DNA of 64,000 nt, from NCBI RefSeq assembly GCF_003258945.1, contig NZ_QLIX01000011.1, positions 62,001-126,000 of the forward strand. The letters run 5' to 3'. Positions 25,801 through 36,705 of this stretch are shown in pieces (positions within the stretch are counted from its first letter, which is position 1; each line of letters begins with the position of its first letter). The DNA comes from Roseicella frigidaeris (GTDB taxonomy: Bacteria; Pseudomonadota; Alphaproteobacteria; Acetobacterales; Acetobacteraceae). Position numbers and translations under genes: made by a program. The notes beneath the pieces were generated by a model. That model did no database searches and was not told the DNA's origin. It was given only the letters and a program-made list of their open reading frames with translations.

Positions 25801-26381
25801 CGCAGGCGATCTACGGCTACTGGAAATGCGCCGGCCAGGGCAACGACCTGGTGCTGTTCGAGGCGGATGGCGCGACCGAGGCCGGCCGCTTCACCCTGCC
25901 GCGCCAGCCGAAGCAGGATGGCGAGTGCATCGCCGATTTCGTCCGCGACATCGAGGACGGGCCGCTGGCGCGCGACGTGATCGGGCTGCAGGTGGTCACC
26001 GTCGGCCAGAAGGCCAGCGACATGGCGCGGGAGTGGTTCGAGGAGAACCGCTACCAGGACTATCTCTACCTGCACGGCCTCTCGGTGGAGATGGCCGAGG
26101 CGATGGCGGAATACACCCACAAGCGCATCCGCGCCGAATGGGGCTTCTCCGGCGAGGACGACCGCGACATGGAGCGGATGCTGAGCCAGGGCTATCGCGG
26201 CGGCCGCTATTCCTTCGGCTATCCGGCCTGCCCGCGGCTGGAGGACCAGGTGCCCCTGCTGCGGCTGCTGGGCGCGGAGCGCATCGGCGTCTCGATCAGC
26301 GACGAGTGGCAGTTGCACCCGGAGCAGAGCACCAGCGCCATCGTGCTGCACCATCCGCGGGCGAAGTATTTTTCCGTGTGA
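22863..26381 (+). CDS. metH: Cobalamin-dependent methionine synthase
   Basis: A full-length 1172-residue MetH that moves the methyl group of 5-methyltetrahydrofolate to homocysteine through cobalamin. Domains in order: homocysteine-binding with zinc cysteines in LNCATGP (about 221) and GGCCGTST (about 294); pterin-binding barrel starting near GERCNANGSKAWRE (about 350); B12 cap domain (about 640-735) ending in VLQSAETMKAAVAYLEPFM; B12 domain with DVHDIGKNLV, whose His binds cobalt, and the SGLLVKST loop (about 735-870); and the C-terminal SAM-dependent reactivation domain with RSLYQFQWGF and GRYSFGYPACP. All domains are intact, so it is self-reactivating. It lies downstream of the ArsR-methyltransferase regulator in one operon. 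No cobalamin riboswitch is visible. Confidence 0.96.
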   Translation: MARSTARPHLLDALRDRVLLCDGGMGSRVQALTLDIDRDYRGKENCTEVLNLSRPDLVREIHRGYYEAGADMVLTNSFGGSPVTLGEFELEGEAFAINRIAGELAREAAESFADGRDRWVIGDIGPGTKLPSLGHIEYDRLQAALEEQCRGLIAGGVDALLTETNQDTLYIKAAVNAAKAVIRETGADIPIFVQVTVETTGTLLVGPDIAAASTVVHALDVPLIGLNCATGPQEMAEHVRWLSQNWPGLISVQPNAGLPELVDGRTHYPLGAEEMASWMERFVREDGVNLIGGCCGTSTPHIAALDAMLRRHGAWRPAPVARRHHWVPSVASLYGATALRQENAYFSIGERCNANGSKAWRERQAAHDWDGCVAMGREQVGEGSNSLDLCTAFVGRDEMAEMNEVVRRFTGSVNAPLVIDSTETPVIEAALKLHGGKPIINSINFEDGEGHATDRLVLAKKFGAAVIALTIDEVGMAKTAEDKLRIARRLVDFACTRHGLPQSDLLIDPLTFTIATGNEDDRKLGLWTLEGIRMIREEFPDIQIILGLSNISFGLNPAARHVLNSVFLDHAVKAGMTGAIVHVSKIKPLHAIPPEEVKVAEDLIFDRRAEGYDPLQRLLEIFAGRKAADAAKKVKAATVEGRLKDRIVDGDRKGLHEELQDALDKGIAPLDIINTILLDGMKVVGELFGAGKMQLPFVLQSAETMKAAVAYLEPFMEKAEGQEKGTIVLATVKGDVHDIGKNLVDIILTNNGYRVVNLGIKVPLADMVAAVKEHRAHAIGMSGLLVKSTVVMRENLEEMSRIGLDVPVLLGGAALTRNYVEEDCVRAYAGGEATGRVAYARDAFDGLHLMDKVTGNGFDDYLAAIQQKRKGKARNESRTLGQADPRGFAPVDVNYAQERRRRVTAGEPVPDPPFWGARVIEAAPKAIVPFINERSLYQFQWGFRKQGRSLEDFLGWAKQELRPVLRRMLALAEEQQILRPQAIYGYWKCAGQGNDLVLFEADGATEAGRFTLPRQPKQDGECIADFVRDIEDGPLARDVIGLQVVTVGQKASDMAREWFEENRYQDYLYLHGLSVEMAEAMAEYTHKRIRAEWGFSGEDDRDMERMLSQGYRGGRYSFGYPACPRLEDQVPLLRLLGAERIGVSISDEWQLHPEQSTSAIVLHHPRAKYFSV

Positions 26382-26516
26382 CGGGGCCCGCGGCCGCGGC
26401 GCGGGACCTGGCCCGTGTCGCCGCGTGACGGCGGCCGGGCCCGGCTTTCATGCGCGGGCCAGGATGGGACAAGGCCGGCGCGCGCAGGATGCGGGGGATG
26501 GCTGAAGGAGGCTGTC

Positions 26517-26777
26517 ATGACCCGCTTCACCCTGCGATCCGCCCTGCTGGCCACCACGCTGCTCGCCCTGCCGCTGCTCGCGCCCAGCCCAGCCCGGGCG
26601 TGGTGGGGGCCGGGCGGCTGGCATCCCGGCCCGGTCTGGGTGGTGCCGCGGCCGGTGCGGCTGCCGCCGCCCCTGCTGGTGGTGCCGGCCCCCGTCTATC
26701 GCCCCATCTATCGCCCCATCTGGGTGCCGCCGCATTTCGACCGCTACGGCTATTGGGTGCCGGGTCACTGGCGGTGA
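26517..26777 (+). CDS. Small exported Pro/Trp/Tyr-rich protein
   Basis: An 86-residue protein with a Sec signal peptide (residues 1-28, ending PSPARA before WWGPGG). The mature part is rich in P, W, V and R with a tandem PIYRPIYRPI and an ending FDRYGYWVPGHWR of the type seen in small outer-membrane or periplasmic proteins (YXWVPGHW repeat peptides). Function unknown. Start ATG 26517 follows GAAGGAGG closely; longer in-frame starts would bury the signal peptide. It stands alone after metH. Confidence 0.75.
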   Translation: MTRFTLRSALLATTLLALPLLAPSPARAWWGPGGWHPGPVWVVPRPVRLPPPLLVVPAPVYRPIYRPIWVPPHFDRYGYWVPGHWR

Positions 26778-26834
26778 GGGGACGGACGGAAGGCGCGGCC
26801 GCCGCCATCGGCGCTTGCCGTTGCTGCCCGCGAT

Positions 26835-26857
26835 CTGATATCATTTTCTGATATCAG
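26835..26857. promoter_or_regulatory. Perfect operator palindrome of the toxin-antitoxin module
   Basis: CTGATATCA (26835-26843), 5-base AT-rich spacer TTTTC, TGATATCAG (26849-26857). A perfect 9-bp inverted repeat 10 bases upstream of the antitoxin ATG, in otherwise GC-rich DNA. Expected to be bound by the ribbon-helix-helix antitoxin and overlaps the likely promoter. Confidence 0.8.
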
Positions 26858-26867
26858 AGGGCAGGCG

Positions 26868-27113
26868 ATGGGACAGCTCCTGGTCCGGGGCCTGGACGAG
26901 CGGATCATCCAGACGCTACGGCAACGTGCCGCCCGGGCCGGCCGCTCGGTGGAGGCGGAGCACCGGGCGATCCTGGAGCAGGTGCTCGGCCCGGAGATGG
27001 AGAGCTTCGCCGATGTCGCGGCGCGGCTGCGCGCCCAATCGCCCCGGCAGCGCACCGACAGCGCCGATCTGCTGCGGGCGGATCGTGACCGGAACCGCGG
27101 CTCGGAGCCTTGA
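26868..27113 (+). CDS. FitA-type ribbon-helix-helix antitoxin
   Basis: An 81-residue DNA-binding antitoxin. The N-terminus GQLLVRGLDERIIQTLRQRAARAGRSVEAEHRAILEQVL (extremes given: GQLLVRGL and AEHRAILEQVL) matches the Arc-like RHH domain of FitA/VapB antitoxins; the C-terminal half is charged and would wrap the toxin. Its TGA stop overlaps the TTG start of the toxin gene. It should repress its own operon through the 26835-26857 palindrome and inhibit the PIN nuclease by direct contact. Confidence 0.88.
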   Translation: MGQLLVRGLDERIIQTLRQRAARAGRSVEAEHRAILEQVLGPEMESFADVAARLRAQSPRQRTDSADLLRADRDRNRGSEP

Positions 27114-27535
27114 GGGTTGTCGTGGATGCCTCCGTCGCCGCCAAATGGGTGGTGGCGGAAGCGCATTCCGAGGCGGCGGCGGCCCTGCTGGACCTTGAGG
27201 CGCTCTACGCTCCCGATCACTGGCAGGCCGAGGCGGTCAATGTCCTGTGGTCGAAGCAGCAATTCGGCGACCTGACGGTGGCCGAGGCGGAGGCGCGGCT
27301 GGACCTCCTGCTGCGCGCGCCGATCCAGGCCGTGCCGATCGCCACCCTCATGCCGGGCGCCTTCGCGATCGCGGTCGGGAACGGCGTCACGGTCTATGAC
27401 GCCCTCTACCTTGCCCTGGCCCGCGATCTCGGCATTCCCTTCGTGACGGCCGATGCCCGGTTGCTGCGAAAGGTCACCGATGCGGCGCTGCGGCCGCTGC
27501 TGCGCTGGATCGGGGACCGGCCGGAGGCGGGGTGA
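27110..27535 (+). CDS. VapC/FitB-type PIN-domain ribonuclease toxin
   Basis: A 141-residue PIN nuclease. Conserved acidic residues are visible: Asp in VVVDASVAAKW (residue 6), Glu in WQAEAVNVLW (about 42), Asp in VYDALYLALA (about 97) and Asp in FVTADARLL (about 114). VapC toxins typically cut tRNA or rRNA. The start is TTG at 27110 overlapping the antitoxin stop as TTGA; GTG 27122 is possible but would remove residues before the catalytic Asp strand. Co-transcribed with and neutralised by the upstream antitoxin. Confidence 0.88.
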   Translation: MRVVVDASVAAKWVVAEAHSEAAAALLDLEALYAPDHWQAEAVNVLWSKQQFGDLTVAEAEARLDLLLRAPIQAVPIATLMPGAFAIAVGNGVTVYDALYLALARDLGIPFVTADARLLRKVTDAALRPLLRWIGDRPEAG

Positions 27536-27569
27536 GGGCCCGCCGCCGCCGCCCGCCCCCGCGCCCTTC

Positions 27570-28706
27570 CTATCCCGGCACCGCCACCTCGCCCTGCATC
27601 AGCCGCCGCGCGGTGCGGAACACCACCGCGCTGTCGGCCACCCAGCCTGCCGCCGCCTGCCGCACCTCGGCGCCCACCGTCAGCATGCCGGAGGGATGCG
27701 CGACGCGGATCTCCTCCGGCCGGGCGCCGCGGCGCGCCAGCGCCTGCGGGATGCTGCCCTCGATGCGGCAGGCCACCGCGAGGCCCATGGCGCCGGTCAT
27801 CGGCACCGCCCGGTGCGGCCGCTCCATCGACAGCATGCGGATGGTCACGTCATGCGCCGCGGGGTCGAGCACGGCGCCGTCCAGCGTCCGTGCCGCCAGC
27901 GGCCCGGCGACGAGCGCGACGCGCGGATTGGCCAGGCCGACCGCCGCCTCCGTCGCGGCGAGGCCCATGGCGACGCCGGCGATGCGGCGGATGCGGTCGA
28001 GCAGGGCCATCAGCGCCGCATCGGCCTCGATCGCCTCGGGGGATTCCGCGCCGGTCAGGCCGAGGTCGCGGGCATCGAGGAACACCGCCGGGTTGGCGGC
28101 ATCGACCAGGCTGGCGCGCAGCCGCCCATGGCCCGGCACCTCCAGCACGTCCACCGCGCGCCCGGTCGGCAGCAGCGCCGCGCATTGCGAGCCGCCGGGC
28201 GCGAGGAAGTCGAGCCGGATGCGGGCGCCGCTGCCGGCGACGCCGGCGATGGCGAAACCGCCCCGCGTCTCGGCCCGGCCCGCGCGCACCGGGAAGCGGG
28301 CATGGATGAGCTTCTTCGTGTTCACCTGGTGGATGCGCACCAGCGCCTCGCCCTCGGCGGCGCGCACCAGCCCCTCATCCACCGCGAAGGGGCCGACAGC
28401 GGCCGAGAGGTTGCCGCAATTGCCCTTCCAGTCCACCACCGGCCGGTCCACCGCGACCTGGGCGAAGGTGTAGTCCACATCCGCCTCGGGATGGCTCGGC
28501 GGGCCGATGATGACGGCCTTGGAGAGGGAGGAGAGGCCGCCGCCCATGCCGTCGAGTTGCCGGCCATAGGGATCCGGGCTGCCGAGCACGCCGAGCAGGA
28601 TCGGGTCGATCGCCGCGCGGTCGGCGGGCAGGTGGCGGGCCTGGAAGAAGACGCCCTTGGAGGAGCCGCCGCGCATGAAGACGGCGGGGAGGAAGCGCTG
28701 GGTCAT
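27570..28706 (-). CDS. PrpF-family aconitate/oxalomesaconate isomerase
   Basis: A 378-residue member of the PrpF family, a diaminopimelate-epimerase-like fold that catalyses cis-trans or double-bond isomerisation of 2-methylaconitate, 4-oxalomesaconate and similar tricarboxylates. Landmarks are FMRGGSSKGVFF (residues 10-21), GGGLSSLSKAVII near 55-67, GNCGNLSAAVGPFA near 95-108 and APGGSQCAALLPTG near 169-182. No prpBCD or gallate-pathway genes lie nearby, so the exact substrate is open. ATG 28706 gives the standard length. It is divergent from the acyl-CoA dehydrogenase operon. Confidence 0.87.
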   Translation of the reverse strand: MTQRFLPAVFMRGGSSKGVFFQARHLPADRAAIDPILLGVLGSPDPYGRQLDGMGGGLSSLSKAVIIGPPSHPEADVDYTFAQVAVDRPVVDWKGNCGNLSAAVGPFAVDEGLVRAAEGEALVRIHQVNTKKLIHARFPVRAGRAETRGGFAIAGVAGSGARIRLDFLAPGGSQCAALLPTGRAVDVLEVPGHGRLRASLVDAANPAVFLDARDLGLTGAESPEAIEADAALMALLDRIRRIAGVAMGLAATEAAVGLANPRVALVAGPLAARTLDGAVLDPAAHDVTIRMLSMERPHRAVPMTGAMGLAVACRIEGSIPQALARRGARPEEIRVAHPSGMLTVGAEVRQAAAGWVADSAVVFRTARRLMQGEVAVPG

Positions 28707-28819
28707 TCTGGGTCTCCGGGACGAGGAAAGCCCTGGCAGGCCGGCCTGTCGAGAGGGGGGGGTGGCGCGGCGCGGCGGAATGGGCGAGGAAGGGGGCCGA
28801 TAAGCCGGAGGGGACGCGA

Positions 28820-29959
28820 ATGGCGGGCTTGCGCTTCGAGTTGCGGGACATCCCGCCGGAGGCGGAGGCGTTGCGCGCCGAGCTGCGCGGCTTCCTCGCC
28901 GAGGCCGGGCGCGCCTTCTCGCCGCGGGTGCGCGCCTATTCCTGGATGGGCTTCGACCGCGACTTCTCGCGCGAGGTCGGCCGGCGCGGCTGGATCGGCA
29001 TGACGTGGCCCAAGGCCTATGGCGGCGGCGAGCGCACGGCGCTCGAGCGCTACGTGGTGCTGGAGGAGATGCTGGCCGTTGGCGCCCCGGTCGGCGCGCA
29101 TTGGATCGGCGACCGGCAATCCGGCCCGCTCATCCTCCGCCTCGGCACCGAGGAGCAGCGGCGGGAATTCCTGCCGCGCATCGTCGCCGGCGAGCTGGCC
29201 TTCGCCATCGGCCTCTCCGAGCCCGACAGCGGCTCCGACCTCGCCAGCCTGCGCACGCGCGCCGAGAAGGTGCCGGGCGGCTGGAAGATCAACGGCCGCA
29301 AGGTCTGGACCACCAACGCGCACAAATGCGACTTCATGATCGCCCTGCTGCGCACCGCGCCGGCGCCGGACCCAAGGCAGAAGCATCAGGGGCTGAGCCA
29401 GTTCCTGGTCGATTGCCGCAGCTCCGGCATCACCATCCGGCCGATCCTCGACCTGCTGGGCGAGGAGGGGTTCAACGAGATCACCTTCGACGACGTCTTC
29501 GTCCCCGACAGCCTGCTGGTCGGCAAGGAGGGGAATGGCTGGGAGCAGGCGACGGCCGAGCTCGCCTTCGAGCGCGCCGGGCCGGAGCGCTACCTCTCCT
29601 CGCTGCCGCTGCTGACCGCGGCGCTGGATGACCTGCGGGCCGAGCCGGCGGCGCCCGAGGCGGTGGGTCGGCTGCTGGCGCGGGCCGGGACGCTGCGGCA
29701 GATGTCGCTCGCCGTCGCCGGCATGCTGCAGGACGGCAAGACGCCGGCGCGCGAGGCGGCGCTGGTGAAGGATGCCGGCAACGACTACGAGCAGGCGCTG
29801 CCCGAGACGCTGCGCGATCTGATGCAGCCCGGCCGCACGCCGGAGGAGGTGCTGGAGATGCAGCGCCTCATGACCATGGTCGCCCGCAGCTACTCGCTCC
29901 GCGGCGGCACCCGCGAGATCCTGCGCGGCATCATCGCCCGCCAGCTGGGGCTGCGCTGA
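28820..29959 (+). CDS. Acyl-CoA dehydrogenase family protein, large subunit of a tandem pair
   Basis: A 379-residue FAD flavoprotein of the acyl-CoA dehydrogenase superfamily. The FAD/substrate segments are present (GLSEPDSGSDLASLRTRAEK near 132-150 and GWKINGRKVWTTNAHK near 154-169). At the C-terminus, where many family members carry a catalytic YEGT glutamate, the sequence is LRGGTREILRGIIARQLG. The next gene, 2 bases later, encodes a shorter relative, and a crotonase follows; such tandem dehydrogenases often form heteromers acting on branched, steroid-like or other bulky acyl-CoAs. Membership is certain; substrate is not known. Confidence 0.9.
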   Translation: MAGLRFELRDIPPEAEALRAELRGFLAEAGRAFSPRVRAYSWMGFDRDFSREVGRRGWIGMTWPKAYGGGERTALERYVVLEEMLAVGAPVGAHWIGDRQSGPLILRLGTEEQRREFLPRIVAGELAFAIGLSEPDSGSDLASLRTRAEKVPGGWKINGRKVWTTNAHKCDFMIALLRTAPAPDPRQKHQGLSQFLVDCRSSGITIRPILDLLGEEGFNEITFDDVFVPDSLLVGKEGNGWEQATAELAFERAGPERYLSSLPLLTAALDDLRAEPAAPEAVGRLLARAGTLRQMSLAVAGMLQDGKTPAREAALVKDAGNDYEQALPETLRDLMQPGRTPEEVLEMQRLMTMVARSYSLRGGTREILRGIIARQLGLR

Positions 29960-29961
29960 TC

Positions 29962-30957
29962 ATGAGCGAGACCGACGACCTCCGCGCCATCCTGCTCGAC
30001 CAGGTGGAGCGGCTGCTGGCCGACAAGGCCGGCCCCGACACGCTGCGCGCCAACGAGCGCGGCGACTGGCCCGCGGCGCTCTGGGCCGAGGCCGAGGCGC
30101 TCGGCCTGCCGACGGCGCTGGCGCCGGAGGAGAAGGGCGGCGCCGGGCTCGGCTGGGGCGATGCTGCGGCGCTCTGGCACGTGCTGGGGCGGCATGGCGC
30201 GCCCATCCCGCTCGGCGAGAGCATGGTCGCCGCCGCGCTGCTGGCGGCCGGCGGCATCGCGCCGCGCCCGGGCCTGCTCGGCCTCGCCGTCGCCGGCGCG
30301 CCCGTGCCCTGGGGCCGGCGTGCCGCGGCGGTGGTGATGGTCTCGGGCGGCGCGGTGCTGCTGCAGCCGGGGCCGGCGACGCGCCAGGGTCTGGCGCCAA
30401 TCAGCCGCGAGCCGGCCGACCGCGCCGCGCCCGGCGTGCCGGCCGAGGAGGGGCGGCTGCCCGAGGCCTTCGGCCCGGAGGCGGACCTGCTCGCCGGGGC
30501 GCTGCTGAACGCGGCGCGGATCGCCGGGGCGCTGGAGGCGGTGCTCGACATGACGGTCGACTACGCCACCACCCGCACGCAATTCGGCCGGCCGATCGGC
30601 GGCTTCCAGGCGGTGCAGCAGCTCCTGGCGCGCGCCGCCGGCGAGGTGGCGGCGGTCGCCGTCGCCGCCTCCCATGCCGGCCGCGCCGCGGACCGGCACG
30701 GCCTCGCCGGGGCGGGTTTCGAGATCGCCTCGGCCAAGGTGGTGGCGGGCGAGGCGGCCGGCACCGTCGCCGCCATCGCGCACCAGGTGCATGCCGCCAT
30801 CGGCTTCACCGACGAGCACGCGCTGCACCTCTACACCCGCCGGCTCTGGGACTGGCGCGACGGCTGCGGCGCGGAGCGGGTCTGGGCCCGGCGGCTCGGC
30901 CAGGCGGCGCTCGAACGCGGCGGCGCGGCGCTCTGGCCCGACCTCACCGCGCGCTGA
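29962..30957 (+). CDS. Acyl-CoA dehydrogenase family protein, small subunit of a tandem pair
   Basis: A 331-residue diverged acyl-CoA dehydrogenase-like protein, shorter than the usual 380 residues and with a weak middle domain. The C-terminal helical bundle is recognisable (YATTRTQFGRPIGGFQAVQQLLAR near 195-218 and AIGFTDEHALHLYTRRLW near 275-292). The normal FAD-contacting motifs of the beta domain are poorly conserved, as in the small subunits of heteromeric dehydrogenases. It begins 2 bases after its partner and is followed by a crotonase 29 bases later, so all three form one operon for oxidation of an unidentified acyl-CoA. Confidence 0.87.
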   Translation: MSETDDLRAILLDQVERLLADKAGPDTLRANERGDWPAALWAEAEALGLPTALAPEEKGGAGLGWGDAAALWHVLGRHGAPIPLGESMVAAALLAAGGIAPRPGLLGLAVAGAPVPWGRRAAAVVMVSGGAVLLQPGPATRQGLAPISREPADRAAPGVPAEEGRLPEAFGPEADLLAGALLNAARIAGALEAVLDMTVDYATTRTQFGRPIGGFQAVQQLLARAAGEVAAVAVAASHAGRAADRHGLAGAGFEIASAKVVAGEAAGTVAAIAHQVHAAIGFTDEHALHLYTRRLWDWRDGCGAERVWARRLGQAALERGGAALWPDLTAR

Positions 30958-30986
30958 ACCCGATCCCACAGGCGGAACCACCAGGC

Positions 30987-31787
30987 ATGTCCGACTACGT
31001 CACCTACGACGAGAGCGACCACGTCGTCACCCTCACCCTGAACGCGCCGGAGAAGCGCAACGCCATCTCCACCTTCGCCGATTGCGACGCGGTGGTGGAG
31101 GCGGTGCGGCGGGTGAACCGCGACCGCGGCGTGCGCGCCGTCATCCTCACCGGCGCCGGCACCGCCTTCTGCGCCGGCGGCGACCTGAAGGCGATGCGCG
31201 ACCGCAAGGGCATCATCGAGGGCAGCCATGCCGATCTGCGGGAGAATTACCGCCGCGGCGTGCAGGCCATGGCGAATGCCCTCTACGAGTGCGACGCGCC
31301 CACCATCGCCGCGGTGAACGGCCCGGCCATCGGCCTCGGCCTCGACGTCGCCTGCATGTGCGACATCCGCATCGCCTCCGAGAAGGCGCGCTTCGCCGAG
31401 AGCTTCATCAAGGTCGGCATCGTCCCCGGCGATGGCGGCGCCTGGCTGCTGCCGCGCGTGGTCGGCATGTCCATGGCCTGCGAACTCAGCTTCACCGGCG
31501 ACCAGATCGACGCCGCGACGGCGAAGGAGATCCGCCTCGTCTCCCGCGTCGTGCCGCACGACGAGCTGCTGCCGGCGGCCCGCGCGCTGGCCGCGCGCAT
31601 CGCCGCCAACCCGCCCGAGATGGTGCGGATGACCAAGCGGCTGCTGCGCGAGGGCCAGCACATGCGGCTGTCCAGCCTGCTGGAGATCTCGGCCGCCTAC
31701 CAGGCCCTGGCGCACAGCACCGAGGACCACAAGGAGGCGGTCTCGGCCATGCTGGAGAAGCGGGAGCCGCGCTTCACCGGGCGCTGA
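30987..31787 (+). CDS. Enoyl-CoA hydratase/isomerase family protein
   Basis: A 266-residue crotonase. Oxyanion-hole motifs AGTAFCAGGDLKAM (near 59-72) and GPAIGLGLDVACMCDIRIAS (near 112-131) are intact. The catalytic region reads FAESFIKVGIVPGDGGAW, with the first glutamate position present (AES) and Asp at the second. It would add water to, or move the double bond of, the enoyl-CoA made by the two dehydrogenase-like proteins upstream. RBS is weak (AGGCGG region) but the ATG at 30987 gives the exact family N-terminus. Confidence 0.9.
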   Translation: MSDYVTYDESDHVVTLTLNAPEKRNAISTFADCDAVVEAVRRVNRDRGVRAVILTGAGTAFCAGGDLKAMRDRKGIIEGSHADLRENYRRGVQAMANALYECDAPTIAAVNGPAIGLGLDVACMCDIRIASEKARFAESFIKVGIVPGDGGAWLLPRVVGMSMACELSFTGDQIDAATAKEIRLVSRVVPHDELLPAARALAARIAANPPEMVRMTKRLLREGQHMRLSSLLEISAAYQALAHSTEDHKEAVSAMLEKREPRFTGR

Positions 31788-32175
31788 GGCGCCGCCCCCG
31801 TCGCCGGCCCCCGGCGGCGGGGCGGGGCGGACAGTCGGCCGGCGCCCCGCGGCATCGCGGCGGCCGTCAACCGCAGGGCCAGGTTCCGCCCGGGCCGTTC
31901 AATGAATCCGCGCCGGCCTGTGGCAAATCGCCATCGCCGCGTGGAAAATCCCGATCATCGGCTATCCTCTCCTCCTCTCCGGGCGTTCGTGGCCGACGAA
32001 GCCCCGGAATGGCAGAGGCGCGACGTCACATGCGACGAGGATTCCCCATGGCCCACCTCGCGCGCCGGAGACGTCAGGCCGGGCCGCCGCATCGCCATCC
32101 TGCCGCGGGACGGGCCCCGGCGCCGCACCGCCCGGGCGCCGGCCGCGCCCGGCTGCCGCGCCGGAGCCCGGCCTG
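31788..32175. other. 388-bp intergenic region before the CheB-CheR kinase gene
   Basis: Non-coding gap. Its first part is a GC-rich run of C and G tracts after the crotonase stop; the middle (about 31900-31980) is less GC-rich and is the most likely promoter area for the downstream kinase gene, although I cannot identify a specific -35/-10. Open frames across it look like shadows with no family similarity. No repeat of the families described elsewhere is seen. Confidence 0.45.
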
Positions 32176-35337
<3,162 letters not shown>

Positions 35338-35449
35338 GCGGCGCCCCGGAGACGCCCTGGGGACGGGAGGCCTTCCGGGGGCTGCCATTGGAGGCTGCCG
35401 TGGGGGGCTGCCGCTTGCCGCTCCGCCGCCGCCGCGTTAGCCAGCCGGC

Positions 35450-36619
35450 ATGACCCGCTTCCCCGCCGAGGCGCGCCCCGCCGTGGCCGCGCTCGAAAGC
35501 TCCAAGATCCGCGACGTCTACAACGACGGCGCCGGCATCGCCGACCTGATCCCGCTCTGGGTGGGGGAGCCGGACATCCCGACGCCCGACTTCATCGCGC
35601 GCGCCGCGGCGGCGTCGCTTGCCGCCGGGGAGACCTTCTACTCCCACAACCTCGGCATCGAGCCGCTGCGCGAGGCCATCGCCCGCTACCTGCAGCGCAA
35701 CGGCCGCCCGGTGGCGATGGACCGCATCGCCGCCACCAGCGCCGGGGTGAACGCCATCATGCTGGCCTGCCAGTCGGTGCTCGACCCGGGCGACCGGGTG
35801 GTGACGCTGGCGCCGCACTGGCCGAATATCGGCGCCATCCCGCTGATCCTCTCGGCGCCGGTGGAGACGGTGCCGCTCGAGCTCTCGCAGGGGCTGTGGC
35901 GGGTCGATCTCGACCGGCTGCTCGCCGCCATCACGCCGGAGACGCGGCTCGCCCTGCTGAACTCGCCGGGCAACCCGACCGGCTTCGCCTTCACCGCCGA
36001 GGAGCAGCGGGCGGTGCTCGACCATTGCCGCCGCACCGGCACCTGGATCCTCGCCGACGAGGTCTATGAGCGGCTGTACTACGATGGCCCGGCGGCGCCC
36101 TCCTTCCTCGAGATCGCCACCCCCGAGGACCGGGTCATCGGCGTCAACAGCTTCTCCAAATCCTGGGCGATGACCGGCTGGCGGCTCGGCTGGCTGGTGG
36201 TGCCGCCGGCGCTGCTGCCGGGGCTGGCGAAGGTGGTGGAGTACAACACCTCCTGCGCCCCGGTCTTCGTGCAGCGCGCCGGCATCGCCGCGCTCGAGGG
36301 CGGGGATGACTTCATCGCCGGGAACGCCGCGCTGTTCCGCCGGCTGCGCGACCGCACGGCGGCGGCGCTGGCGACGGTGCCGGGGATCACCGCGCCGGTC
36401 GCCTCGGGCGGCATGTACAGCTTCTTCCGGGTCGAGGGGCTGACCGACAGCCTGGCCGAGGCGAAGCGGATGAGCCGCGGCGCCCGGGTCGGCCTCGCCC
36501 CCGGCTCGGCCTTCGGCCCGGGCGGGGAGGGGCATTTCCGCCTCTGCTTCGCGCAGCAGGAGGCGACGCTGGCGCGGGCGCTGGAGCGGGTGACCGACTG
36601 GTTCTCCCGCCCGCGCTGA
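35450..36619 (+). CDS. Class I/II pyridoxal-phosphate aminotransferase
   Basis: A 389-residue fold-type I aminotransferase. The PLP lysine is in NSFSKSWAMTGWRLGW (about residue 238), with the phosphate-binding Arg in the following WRLG, the Asn in NSPGNPTGFAF (about 170) and the Asp/Tyr pair in LADEVYERLYYD (about 200). It transfers the amino group between an amino acid and a 2-oxo acid; the sequence resembles aspartate/aromatic-type subgroups but specificity cannot be assigned. It is monocistronic between the CheB-CheR kinase and the copper-storage-like gene. Confidence 0.9.
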   Translation: MTRFPAEARPAVAALESSKIRDVYNDGAGIADLIPLWVGEPDIPTPDFIARAAAASLAAGETFYSHNLGIEPLREAIARYLQRNGRPVAMDRIAATSAGVNAIMLACQSVLDPGDRVVTLAPHWPNIGAIPLILSAPVETVPLELSQGLWRVDLDRLLAAITPETRLALLNSPGNPTGFAFTAEEQRAVLDHCRRTGTWILADEVYERLYYDGPAAPSFLEIATPEDRVIGVNSFSKSWAMTGWRLGWLVVPPALLPGLAKVVEYNTSCAPVFVQRAGIAALEGGDDFIAGNAALFRRLRDRTAAALATVPGITAPVASGGMYSFFRVEGLTDSLAEAKRMSRGARVGLAPGSAFGPGGEGHFRLCFAQQEATLARALERVTDWFSRPR

Positions 36620-36705
36620 GGCTGGCGGCGCCGGGCCCGCCCGGCGACGGCCGCGGAGCCTGTGGCGCCCCTCCGCGTTGGCAGGGGCAGTCCAGGAGAT
36701 GGCCG

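Noticed and set aside
22536-26354. Very long antisense open frame opposite metH (1272 codons)
   Set aside because: metH is intact with all domains on the plus strand; the antisense product shows no recognisable motif.
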